Positions 17,133-24,889 of a DNA stretch of 64,000 nucleotides are shown here, one piece after another; the first letter of the stretch is position 1, and each line of letters begins with the position of its first letter. The stretch covers positions 434,001-498,000 of the forward strand of contig NZ_CP089214.1 in assembly GCF_021183625.1 (NCBI RefSeq), in the 5' to 3' direction. The DNA comes from Nocardia asteroides (lineage in GTDB: Bacteria > Actinomycetota > Actinomycetes > Mycobacteriales > Mycobacteriaceae). The translations under genes and the position numbers were made by a program. The notes below the pieces were generated by a model, which did no database searches, had not been told where the DNA came from, and saw only the letters and a list, made by a program, of their open reading frames with translations.

Positions 17133-18472
17133 CGGGCGACCGCGAGCGGATCCGCGGTGTCGTACCGGTTCTCCGGGCGGTCGAGGCCGTAGTGGCCGCG
17201 CAGCGTGGTCTCGGTGTACTCGGTGCGGAAGAGCCCGCGCTCCTGCAGGATCGGTACGACCCGGTCGACGAAGCGGTCCAGCCCGGAGGGCAGCACCGCG
17301 GGCATGATGTTGAAGCCGTCGGCGGCGCCGCGCCGGAACCAGTCCTCGATGGTGTCCGCGATCTGCTCCGGGGTGCCCGCGATGGTGCGGTGCCCGCGGC
17401 CGCCGCCGAGCCGGGCGATCAGCTCGCGCACGGTCAGCCGCTCGCGCCGGGCGAGGTTGACGATCAGGGTGAATCGGCTCTTGGCGCCTTCGATCTCGTC
17501 CTCCGAGGGCAGCTCGGCGGGCAGCTCGCTATCCAGCTGCAGCGCCTCGACCGGCAGCTTGAACCGCTCGGCCAGCTGAGCCCGCGCGTACTCGGGCGAG
17601 ATGAGCCTGGCCAGCTCGGCGTCGAGGGCGCGCGCCTCCGCCTCGGTGTCGCCGATCACCGGGACGATGCCGGGCAGGATCTTGATGGTGTCCGGGTCGC
17701 GGCCCAGGCGACGGGCCCGGTCCTTGAGGTCGGTGTAGAAGGCCAGGGCGTCGGAGAAGGTCTGCTGCGCGGTGAAGACCGCCTCGGCGTAGCGGGCGGC
17801 GAAGTTCTTGCCGTTCTCCGAGGAACCGGCCTGCACCAGCAGCGGATAGCCCTGCGGCGAGCGCGGCACGTTGAGCGGGCCATCCACCGAGAAGAACTCG
17901 CCGCGGTGCCCGATCGCGCGCACCTTCTTCGCGTCGGCATGGACGCCGAGCGCCTTGTCGCCGACCACGGCGTCGTCGGCCCAGCTGTCCCAGAGCTTGG
18001 TGGCCACGTCGACGAACTCGGCGGCGCGCTCGTAGCGCACGCGGTGCTCGGGGGTGTCGTCCAGCCCGAAGTTGCGCGCGGCGTCGGCCCCGGCGGTGGT
18101 GACGATGTTCCAGCCCGCCCTCCCCTTGCTCACCCAGTCCACCGAGGCGAACCGGCGAGCCAGGTTGTAGGGGTCGTTGTAGCTGGTGGAGGCGGTGGCG
18201 ATGAGCCCGATCCGGCTGGTCTGCACGGCGACCGCGGTGAGGACGACGGTCGGCTCCAGCTTGCCCTGCGGGCGCCTGCCCGGATCGCCCATGAGCACCG
18301 GGCTGTCGGCGAAGAAGATCGAGTCGAGTTTGCCGCGCTCGGCGGTGCGGGCCAGCGCCACGTAGTGGTCGATGTCGATGTGCGCGTGCGGGTCGCTCTC
18401 CGGCAGCCGCCAGGCGGCCTCGTGGTGGCCGACCGACATCAGGAAGGCGTTCAGGTGCAGCTGTTTGGTCAT
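17129..18472 (-). CDS. LLM class flavin-dependent monooxygenase (NtaA/SnaA/DszA type)
   Basis: This 447-residue protein belongs to the FMN-dependent NtaA/SnaA/DszA branch of the bacterial luciferase superfamily. Family signatures are MTKQLHLNAFLMSVGHHEAAWR at the start, ARTAERGKLDSIFFAD, ASTSYNDPYNLARRFASVDWVSKGRAGWN and PLLVQAGSSENG. Such enzymes open C-S, C-N or aromatic substrates with reduced FMN from a partner reductase, which is not encoded nearby. ATG 18472 is preferred to GTG 18490 because of AAAGGAAA upstream. It is the middle gene of a ROK-monooxygenase-ABC operon. A decayed relative lies at 25943-26300. Confidence 0.9.
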   Translation of the reverse strand: MTKQLHLNAFLMSVGHHEAAWRLPESDPHAHIDIDHYVALARTAERGKLDSIFFADSPVLMGDPGRRPQGKLEPTVVLTAVAVQTSRIGLIATASTSYNDPYNLARRFASVDWVSKGRAGWNIVTTAGADAARNFGLDDTPEHRVRYERAAEFVDVATKLWDSWADDAVVGDKALGVHADAKKVRAIGHRGEFFSVDGPLNVPRSPQGYPLLVQAGSSENGKNFAARYAEAVFTAQQTFSDALAFYTDLKDRARRLGRDPDTIKILPGIVPVIGDTEAEARALDAELARLISPEYARAQLAERFKLPVEALQLDSELPAELPSEDEIEGAKSRFTLIVNLARRERLTVRELIARLGGGRGHRTIAGTPEQIADTIEDWFRRGAADGFNIMPAVLPSGLDRFVDRVVPILQERGLFRTEYTETTLRGHYGLDRPENRYDTADPLAVAR

Positions 18473-18486
18473 GCGCGTGTTTCCTT

Positions 18487-19641
18487 TCACACGGGGAGGT
18501 CGGCGGGGCCGGGAGTCGCGCCCGCCCAGCGCTCCATGGCGTCGAGCGGGGCCCGGAACAGGCCGTCCAGCGCGACGGCGGCGCCCGCGGTCTCCAGCAC
18601 CTGCCCCATGAAGGTGGAGGCGGCGATCAGCTCGCCGGGATCGCTGCTCGTCACCGAGTTCCCGCGCACCGTCTCGACGTAGGTCTCCCGGACCGCGGGC
18701 ACCTCGGGCAGGCTGCGGTCGATGATCACCACCGCCTCGGGGTCGAGGATGTCGACCAGCATGGCCACGATCCGGCCGAGCACAGCGGCCCGCTCGACGA
18801 ACAGCTCCTGCGCGGCCGGGTCGGTTCCGGCGACGGCGATCAGCTCCGGGATGGTCCGCACCGGGATGTCGGCCGCGGCGGCCCGGCGCAGCAGGGCGTG
18901 GTCGGAGTAGTCGTCACGCGGCGACTCCGCGCCGCCGACCAGCCGGGAGATCGAACCGGCCGACGACCGCGGCCCGTAGTGCACCCGGCCGTGCACCGCG
19001 AAGGCCGCGTCGATCACGTTGCCGACGAACAGCATCACCGCGCTGCTGGTACCGCGCAGCCTGCCGAAGAGCTGCTCGGCGTGCATGAGCGCGCGGGCGT
19101 GGCTGTCCAGCTCGACCGCGAGCCCGGTGGCCGCCGTCAGCCTGGCCCGCACCGGGATGTCGTGCCAGCGCAGGAAGGAGTGCTCGAGCACGGTGCCCGC
19201 CCGCCGGTCCACCCGCCCGCCGATGGCGACCCCGACGGCGAGGATGCGGTGACCGTCCCCGGCGTCGCGGACGCGGGCGATCGCCGCGCCCGCGTCGGTG
19301 AGGATGTCGTCCGGGTCGAAGGAGCGGTGCGGAATCTGACTGCCGGAGAGCACCTTCCCGGCGATGTCGACCACCGCGACGGTGGTCTGCGCGGCCGCGA
19401 TGTGCACCGCGATCACCACGTTCCCCGCGCTGTTCAGCGCCAGCGGCGAGTACGGCCGCCCGATCCCGGAGAGGCTCACCGCCTCCGGCAGCTCGATCAG
19501 CAGCCCGGCCTCCAGCAGCGACCTGGACTGCCAGGTCACCGTGGCCGGGGAGACGCCGACGTGCCGCGCGACCACGCTGCGCGGCACCGGACCCAATTCC
19601 AGCACCGCCCGCAACACCGCCGCCGCGCTGTTGTCCGTCAC
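18487..19641 (-). CDS. ROK family transcriptional regulator
   Basis: This protein of about 384 residues joins an N-terminal winged helix (VVARHVGVSPATVTWQSRSLLEAGLL) to a ROK domain with the acidic VAVVDIAGKVL phosphate-1-like strand and a degenerate sugar-kinase core. The typical ROK zinc motif CxCGxxGC is absent, so sugar phosphorylation is unlikely and a pure regulator is expected. GTG 19641 is preferred because GGAGG precedes it; the frame is open to 19662. It is the first gene of the operon with the monooxygenase and ABC exporter. Confidence 0.85.
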   Translation of the reverse strand: MTDNSAAAVLRAVLELGPVPRSVVARHVGVSPATVTWQSRSLLEAGLLIELPEAVSLSGIGRPYSPLALNSAGNVVIAVHIAAAQTTVAVVDIAGKVLSGSQIPHRSFDPDDILTDAGAAIARVRDAGDGHRILAVGVAIGGRVDRRAGTVLEHSFLRWHDIPVRARLTAATGLAVELDSHARALMHAEQLFGRLRGTSSAVMLFVGNVIDAAFAVHGRVHYGPRSSAGSISRLVGGAESPRDDYSDHALLRRAAAADIPVRTIPELIAVAGTDPAAQELFVERAAVLGRIVAMLVDILDPEAVVIIDRSLPEVPAVRETYVETVRGNSVTSSDPGELIAASTFMGQVLETAGAAVALDGLFRAPLDAMERWAGATPGPADLPV

Positions 19642-19734
19642 CGTCGCCTCCGCCCTCCGCACCGTCTCCCGGCACTCGCGTCGACAACGCTAGGAGCGCG
19701 GGGGGCCGGATCGAAGGCTTCAGCGCAGCCTGAT

Positions 19735-20334
19735 CTATTTTGCTCGCGCCCTGCTCAATGCCGCGCGGGCGGCGAGGAAGTCGTCGACCAGGCGCGCGCA
19801 GGCCGCCGGTGAGGCATCGCCGAGCCCGACCAGCCGGGTGAAGACCAGCGGCCCGACCAGCTGGATCAGCACCTGCACCCGGTCGTGCTCGCCGAGCACC
19901 GCGCGCGCCTCCCTGCCGTCGAGCAGCTCGTCGAAGGGCACCCGGTACTGCTCGATGAGCCGGGCGCGCAGCGCGCTCGTCGCCGGGCCGTCCCCCGGGT
20001 CGGTGGCGAGCCAGGCCACGGTGGCGAGGTGCAGCGGCGCCTCCTCGATGACCTTCGCCTGGCGGGTGAGCAGCTCGACCAGCCGGTCGCGCAGCGTGCC
20101 GTCGGCCGGGGCGTGCACCGGCGGCGGCAGCAGCCGCTCCAGGGTGGCCGCGCGCAGCTGCGCGGCGCTGGAGAAGTGCCGGTAGAGGGTGGTGCGCGCG
20201 ACCTTCGAGACCTTCGTCACCGCATCGACGGTCACCGCGTCCAGCCCGCCGCTGCGCAGCAGCGACGTAGCGGCGTCCAGCAACCGGGCGCGGGACCGCA
20301 GCCTGCGGGGATCGGTCTCCGCGGTATCCGTCAT
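19735..20334 (-). CDS. TetR family regulator of the adjacent MFS exporter
   Basis: This protein has about 199 residues from ATG 20334 (an alternative start is 20346). It has a TetR helix-turn-helix (ARLLDAATSLLRSGGLDAVTVDAVTKVSKVARTTLYRHF). It is divergent from the DHA2 MFS exporter at 20436. Two similar 15-bp pseudo-palindromes lie in the gap, so it is very likely the repressor of the exporter and of itself. Confidence 0.9.
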   Translation of the reverse strand: MTDTAETDPRRLRSRARLLDAATSLLRSGGLDAVTVDAVTKVSKVARTTLYRHFSSAAQLRAATLERLLPPPVHAPADGTLRDRLVELLTRQAKVIEEAPLHLATVAWLATDPGDGPATSALRARLIEQYRVPFDELLDGREARAVLGEHDRVQVLIQLVGPLVFTRLVGLGDASPAACARLVDDFLAARAALSRARAK

Positions 20335-20383
20335 GCTCGACAGCATTCCTCGCTCCCGGTGTGGTTCGCCGTCGACCCCCTAT

Positions 20384-20418
20384 GATACCGATAGTACCGC
20401 TACGATACTGACAGTTTC
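20384..20418. promoter_or_regulatory. Tandem TetR operators between TetR and MFS genes
   Basis: GATACCGATAGTACC (20384-20398) and GATACTGACAGTTTC (20404-20418) match at 11 of 15 positions. The second is a near-perfect palindrome, GATACTG-A-CAGTTTC. They are 20 bases apart start to start, two helical turns, so two dimers could bind on the same face. Confidence 0.65.
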
Positions 20419-20435
20419 GTTTCTCCGAGAGGGCG

Positions 20436-22019
20436 ATGATGGCGACGCGGGTGTGGAAGTCCGGAACGTGGATCGTGACCCTGGCGTGCCTGGCGCTGGT
20501 GCTGGTGGTCGGCTCGATGGCCGCGCTGTACACGGCGCTGCCGGACATGGCCGTGCGCACCGGGGCCGATCAGCACCAGCTCACCTGGATCGTGGACGGG
20601 TACACGCTGACCCTGGCCTGCGTGGTGCTGCTCGGCGGCGCGCTCGGCGACCGCTACGGCAGGCGCACCATGATGGTGCTCGGCCTGATCGTCTTCGGCG
20701 CGGCCTCGGCGATCCCGCTCTTCGCGGAGGGGCCGACCTGGATCATCGCGGCGCGGTGCGTCTGCGGTGCCGGTGCGGCGCTCGTCATGCCATCCACGCT
20801 CTCCCTGCTCACCGCGAGTTTCGGCGAGAAGCAGCGCGGGCTGGTGGTCGGGGTGTGGGCCGGGGTCTCGGGGATCGGCGCGATGCTCGGCATCCTCGCC
20901 TCCGGGCTGCTGCTGCGGTTCTCGTCCTGGACCTCGATCTTCGTCGCCATGAGCCTGGCCGGGGTGGTGCTCGCGCTCGCCTCGTTCTCGCTGCCGGAAT
21001 CGCGGGACGAGTCCGAGCCCCCGATCGACCTGCTCGGCGCGCTCACCTCCGGTGCGGCGGTCGGGGCGCTGGTGCTGGCCGCGGTGCAGGTGCCGCTGCA
21101 CGGCTGGACCCACCCGGCGGTGCTGATCCCGGCGGCGCTCGCGCCGATCGCGGCGGCGGCCTTCATCGCGGTGGAGCTGCGCGTGGCCCGGCCGCTGCTC
21201 GACGTGCGGCTCTTCGCCGACCGCGGCTTCGGCACCGGCACCATCGCGGTGACGCTGCAGTTCCTGGTCTCGTTCGGCGTCTTCATGGTCTACGTGCAGT
21301 TCCTGCAGCTGGTCTTCGGCTACTCGCCGCTGCAGGCCGCCTTCGCCATGGCGCCGATGATGGTTCCCATGATGGTGCTGGCGGTGATCGCGCCGAAGCT
21401 GGCCGAGCGGTTCGGGCTGCGCATCCTGCTCGGCGCCGGGCTGGCGATCATCGGCGTCGGGCTGCTGCTGCTCGCGCAGACCGACGCGTCCAGCACCTAC
21501 GGCGACATCGTGCTGGCGCTGCTGGTGATCAGCGCGGGCGTCGGGCTCTCCACCTCGCCCGCCACCGCCGCCATCGTGGCGGGCACGCCGGTGGAGCAGC
21601 ACGGCGTCGCGGCGGCGGTCAACGATGCCGCGCGCGAGATCGGCGCCGCCGTCGGCATCGCCGTGGCGGGCAGCATCCTGGCGGCCGGGTACGGCGCCCG
21701 GATCGATCCGGTGGTCGAGCGGCTGCCGGAGCAGCTGCGGGAGCCGGTGGGCGATTCGCTGGCCGCGGCACTGGCGGTGGCCGAGCAGGCGGGGCCTGCG
21801 GGGCAGCCGCTGGCCGATGCCGCGGTCGACGCCTTCGCGTACGGCGCCCACCAGGCCCTGGTCGCGCTCGGCGTCATCGCGCTCGTCACCGCCGCCGTGG
21901 TCGGCGTGTGGGCACCGGGCGCCAAGCGAGCGGCACCGGTGCCCGCCGAACCCGAACGTGATTCCGGACAGCTGTCCGAAGCGATGTCCGGCACCGGAGA
22001 TCATACACTGGACACATAG
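20436..22019 (+). CDS. DHA2-type MFS drug exporter
   Basis: This 527-residue membrane protein has about 14 hydrophobic segments and the MFS signatures LGGALGDRYGRRTMMVLG (motif A) and VWAGVSGIGAMLGILASGLLL (motif C region), typical of DHA2 proton-coupled multidrug antiporters such as EmrB/QacA relatives. It starts with ATG ATG after GAGAGGG. It is divergent from the TetR gene and preceded by its two operator copies. The 3' end holds two inverted repeats that may belong to the next gene's promoter. Confidence 0.92.
   Translation: MMATRVWKSGTWIVTLACLALVLVVGSMAALYTALPDMAVRTGADQHQLTWIVDGYTLTLACVVLLGGALGDRYGRRTMMVLGLIVFGAASAIPLFAEGPTWIIAARCVCGAGAALVMPSTLSLLTASFGEKQRGLVVGVWAGVSGIGAMLGILASGLLLRFSSWTSIFVAMSLAGVVLALASFSLPESRDESEPPIDLLGALTSGAAVGALVLAAVQVPLHGWTHPAVLIPAALAPIAAAAFIAVELRVARPLLDVRLFADRGFGTGTIAVTLQFLVSFGVFMVYVQFLQLVFGYSPLQAAFAMAPMMVPMMVLAVIAPKLAERFGLRILLGAGLAIIGVGLLLLAQTDASSTYGDIVLALLVISAGVGLSTSPATAAIVAGTPVEQHGVAAAVNDAAREIGAAVGIAVAGSILAAGYGARIDPVVERLPEQLREPVGDSLAAALAVAEQAGPAGQPLADAAVDAFAYGAHQALVALGVIALVTAAVVGVWAPGAKRAAPVPAEPERDSGQLSEAMSGTGDHTLDT
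21965..21978. promoter_or_regulatory. 14-bp perfect palindrome before the alcohol dehydrogenase gene
   Basis: CGGACAGCTGTCCG is perfectly symmetric and lies in the last codons of the MFS gene, 106 bases before the dehydrogenase ATG. A second inverted repeat, CATACA at 22002-22007 and TGTATG at 22021-22026, follows. Both could be regulator sites for the dehydrogenase, but they also encode protein, so chance is possible. Confidence 0.3.
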
Positions 22020-22083
22020 TTGTATGACGGTCTACGGTGACGCCGACGGCGCGATGCGCGACAGCGACGAAGGCAGGTTCACC

Positions 22084-23211
22084 ATGAAGACCAAGGGTGC
22101 TCTGATCTGGGAATTCAACCAGCCCTGGACGATCGAGGAGATCGAGATCGGCGCGCCGCGCCGGAATGAGGTGGCGATCCGGATGGAGGCCGCCGGGATG
22201 TGCCACTCCGACCACCACCTGCAGACCGGCGGCATCCCCATGGCGGGCTTCCCGGTCCTCGGCGGGCACGAGGGCGCCGGGGTGGTGATCGAGGTCGGCG
22301 AGGGCGTCGAGGACGTCGCGGTCGGCGACCACGTGGTGCTGTCGTTCATCCCCTCCTGCGGCAAGTGCCCGTCCTGTCAATCCGGGCTGCGCAACCTCTG
22401 CGACCTCGGCGCGCTGCTGCTCGGCGGCGCCTCGGCCACCGACGGCTCGTTCCGGATCACCGCCCGCGGCGAGAACGTCTACCCGATGTCGCTGCTCGGC
22501 ACCTTCTCCCCGTACATGGTGGTGCACCGCAGCTCGGTGGTGAAGATCGATCCGTCGATCCCGTTCGAGGTGGCCTGCCTGGTCGGCTGCGGGGTCACCA
22601 CCGGCTACGGCTCGGCGGTGCGCACCGCGAACATCCGCCCCGGCGAGGACGTCGCGATCATCGGCATCGGCGGGCTCGGCATCTCCGCGCTGCAGGGCGC
22701 GGTGGCCGCGGGCGCGCGGCACATCTTCGCCGTCGACCCGGTGCCGTGGAAGCGCGAGCAGGCCCTGAAGTTCGGCGCCACCCACGCCTACGCCAGCACC
22801 GAGGAGGCGACCGCGGCCTGCGCCGAGATCACCGCGGGCGGGATGGCCAAGAAGGTGATCGTGACCGTCGGCGAGGTGCACGGCGGCGACGTCGACCTCT
22901 GGATGGGGATCACCGCCAAGGCGGGCACCTGCGTGCTCACCGCCATGGGCAACCTGATCGACAACCAGACCACGCTCAACCTGGCGATGCTCACCCTGCT
23001 GCAGAAGAACCTGCAGGGCACCATCTTCGGCGGCGGCAACCCGCACTACGACATCCCGCACCTGCTGTCGATGTACCAGGCCGGCAAGCTCAACCTCGAC
23101 GACATGGTCACCAGGCAGTACCGGCTCGAGCAGGTCAACGACGGCTACACCGACATGCTCGAGGGCCGCAATATCCGCGGCGTGGTCCGGTACACCGACG
23201 CGGACTGGTGA
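22084..23211 (+). CDS. NDMA-type zinc-dependent alcohol dehydrogenase
   Basis: This 375-residue medium-chain dehydrogenase starts at ATG 22084; the frame is open further upstream inside the MFS gene and that part is ignored. It shows catalytic zinc ligands in AGMCHSDHHL and GGHEGAG, the structural-zinc cysteines in CGKCPSCQSGLRNLC, and the Rossmann motif GIGGLGIS. Overall sequence style matches actinobacterial NDMA-dependent alcohol dehydrogenases, which keep NADH tightly bound and use a separate electron acceptor. The natural substrate is unknown. It is followed directly, on the other strand, by an SRPBCC gene. Confidence 0.9.
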   Translation: MKTKGALIWEFNQPWTIEEIEIGAPRRNEVAIRMEAAGMCHSDHHLQTGGIPMAGFPVLGGHEGAGVVIEVGEGVEDVAVGDHVVLSFIPSCGKCPSCQSGLRNLCDLGALLLGGASATDGSFRITARGENVYPMSLLGTFSPYMVVHRSSVVKIDPSIPFEVACLVGCGVTTGYGSAVRTANIRPGEDVAIIGIGGLGISALQGAVAAGARHIFAVDPVPWKREQALKFGATHAYASTEEATAACAEITAGGMAKKVIVTVGEVHGGDVDLWMGITAKAGTCVLTAMGNLIDNQTTLNLAMLTLLQKNLQGTIFGGGNPHYDIPHLLSMYQAGKLNLDDMVTRQYRLEQVNDGYTDMLEGRNIRGVVRYTDADW

Positions 23212-23212
23212 G

Positions 23213-23722
23213 TTACCCGGCCACCGTGGCGAAGCGCTCGTCGGTGTAGCGGCGCAGGTTGGCCAGGAAGCGGCGGAAGGTCGCGTTCATCGCCGGCGCT
23301 CCGATGGCGCCGGTGAATCGCGCGGGCCCGGCGAGCTGGTTGGCCAGGGTCCAGGTGAGCCGGCAGCCGTCGGCGGTCGGCTCCACCAGGTAGTCCTCGG
23401 CGAAGGCGGCCACCGCCTTCGTCGAGCAGGCGTTGAAGCGAAACGCCATCCGCCGGTTCGGCTCCCAGATCAGGAACTCCTCGTCGCCGACGATGCCGCC
23501 GCGCATCTCGACGGTCCTGGTGGTGCCGACCCCGATCGGCGGCGCGCTGGTCCAGGTGACCTTGGTGATCACGCCGGCCCAGCGCGGCCATGCTTCGGCA
23601 TCGGCGAACACCTCGAAGAGCTGCTCGGGCGTGATGGCGAGATCGACGCTGTTGCTGAACCGGTTCGGCGCGGCGTCGACGAAATCGGCGTCGACGCGTT
23701 CGCAGGGGTGCAGGGTGGCCAA
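23213..23722 (-). CDS. SRPBCC family protein
   Basis: This 169-residue protein from TTG 23722, seven bases after GGAGGT, is a START/SRPBCC helix-grip fold. Visible features are FSNSVDLAITPEQLFEVFADAEAWPRWAGVITKVTW, then GGIVGDEEFLIWEPNRRMAFRF. Such proteins bind hydrophobic ligands or act as polyketide cyclase-like enzymes. The frame is open to 23839, but that would run through the inverted repeat at 23749-23770. It is divergent from the terpene genes, so a shared promoter region is possible. Confidence 0.82.
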   Translation of the reverse strand: MATLHPCERVDADFVDAAPNRFSNSVDLAITPEQLFEVFADAEAWPRWAGVITKVTWTSAPPIGVGTTRTVEMRGGIVGDEEFLIWEPNRRMAFRFNACSTKAVAAFAEDYLVEPTADGCRLTWTLANQLAGPARFTGAIGAPAMNATFRRFLANLRRYTDERFATVAG

Positions 23723-23748
23723 GACGGGACCTCCGGTGTGTGGGGTTC

Positions 23749-23770
23749 TTTCACAGTAGCCTCTGTGAAA
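23749..23770. promoter_or_regulatory. Perfect 8-bp inverted repeat between SRPBCC and terpene genes
   Basis: TTTCACAG (23749-23756) and CTGTGAAA (23763-23770) are perfect inverted arms around TAGCCT. The repeat lies 27 bases upstream of the SRPBCC start and about 150 bases upstream of the terpene cyclase. It is a good regulator site, with no adjacent regulator gene to assign. Confidence 0.5.
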
Positions 23771-23884
23771 CGTTGCCGCGGCATTTCCGAATGAGCCGTT
23801 TGTGCCGGTCCGCGGTCTCGCCGGGCGCCCGGCGGCCATTCGAGATAGTCTCCGCCGCAGTGCGGTTCGGCGGAAGGCGGGACG

Positions 23885-23923
23885 ATGTCAGCAGTGACGA
23901 TGTCAGCGGTGTGGCGCGGATGA
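23885..23923 (+). CDS. Possible 12-codon upstream peptide coupled to terpene cyclase
   Basis: A short frame, MSAVTMSAVWRG, starts with ATG 23885 after GGAAGGCGGG and ends in TGA at 23921-23923. The stop overlaps the cyclase start as ATGA (ATG at 23920). It contains an internal near-duplication of gatgtcagc. It may couple translation, or may simply be chance in a short GC-rich leader. Confidence 0.3.
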   Translation: MSAVTMSAVWRG

Positions 23924-24888
23924 GCGCGTTGGCCGATGCCTTCCTGGCGCTGCCGCCGCGGCGCAACCCGCACGCGGCCGCCGCGGGCGCGCACGTCGAC
24001 GCCTGGGTGGGCGGCCACGGCCTGGTGCAGCGCGAGGCCGTGCGGCTGCGGTTCGCCGAGACCGATTTCGGCGCCTTCGCCGCGGCCACCTACCCGGCCG
24101 CCGACGCACCGGGCCTCGAGCTGGTGACCGACTGGCTGGCCTGGCTGTTCCTGCTCGACGACCTGCTCGACGACGGCGCACTCGGCCGCTCGCCGGAGCA
24201 GCTCTCCGCGCTGCTCACCGCGATCATGGCGGTGCTGGCCGGGCGCGCCCCCGAGGCCGGGGCGGCGCCCATCGTGCACGCGCTGGACGACCTGTGGCGG
24301 CGCACCGCCCCCGGCACCGGCGAGGTGTGGCGACACCGGTTCACCGGGCACGCCACCCAGTGCGCGCTGGCCGTGGTGTGGGAGGTGGACAACCGGGTGC
24401 GCGGGGTCGTGCCGTCCGAGGCGGAGTACCTGGAGCGGCGCAGGCACACCGGCGCGATCTACCCCTGCATGGACCTGATCGAGGTGGTCGAGGGCATCGA
24501 GCTGCCGGACGCGGTGTACCGGAGCGGGCCGTTCACCCGTGCCCTCGACGCCGCCTGCGACGTGGTGTGCTGGACCAACGATCTGGTCTCGCTGGACAAG
24601 GAGGTCGCGCTCGGCGAGTACCACAACCTGGTCGTGCTGCTCGAGCACTGGCGCGGAATCGACCGCGGGGATGCGCTGGAGCTGGGCCGGGCCCGGGCCG
24701 CGGAGCGGCTGCGCGAGTTCCACGGCGCCGAGGCCGAGGTGCTCGCCGCGCACCACGGGCACCGGGCCGAACTCGCCACCTACCTGGCCGGGATGCGGTC
24801 CTGGATGCGCGGGCACCTGGACTGGTCCGCGAGTTCCGGCCGCTACCGCCTCCCGGTGACCGATGCCGTCGCCGGTGAAAGAATCTGA
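23920..24888 (+). CDS. Class I terpene cyclase
   Basis: This 322-residue protein is a bacterial class I terpene synthase. It has the N-terminal LPPRRNPH segment, the aspartate-rich metal motif DDLLDD (80-85), the pyrophosphate-sensing arginine region around RRRH (173-176), the NSE-type triad NDLVSLDKE (220-228), and a C-terminal RY (308-309). It converts a linear prenyl diphosphate to a cyclic hydrocarbon or alcohol in the cytosol. ATG 23920 fits the family start. One base separates its stop from the prenyl diphosphate synthase start, so the two form an operon. The product cannot be predicted. Confidence 0.93.
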   Translation: MSALADAFLALPPRRNPHAAAAGAHVDAWVGGHGLVQREAVRLRFAETDFGAFAAATYPAADAPGLELVTDWLAWLFLLDDLLDDGALGRSPEQLSALLTAIMAVLAGRAPEAGAAPIVHALDDLWRRTAPGTGEVWRHRFTGHATQCALAVVWEVDNRVRGVVPSEAEYLERRRHTGAIYPCMDLIEVVEGIELPDAVYRSGPFTRALDAACDVVCWTNDLVSLDKEVALGEYHNLVVLLEHWRGIDRGDALELGRARAAERLREFHGAEAEVLAAHHGHRAELATYLAGMRSWMRGHLDWSASSGRYRLPVTDAVAGERI

Positions 24889-24889
24889 G

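Noticed and set aside
20400..22004. 534-residue minus-strand open frame over the MFS gene
   Set aside because: Antisense of a clear MFS transporter; its translation is Arg/His/Glu-rich with no fold.
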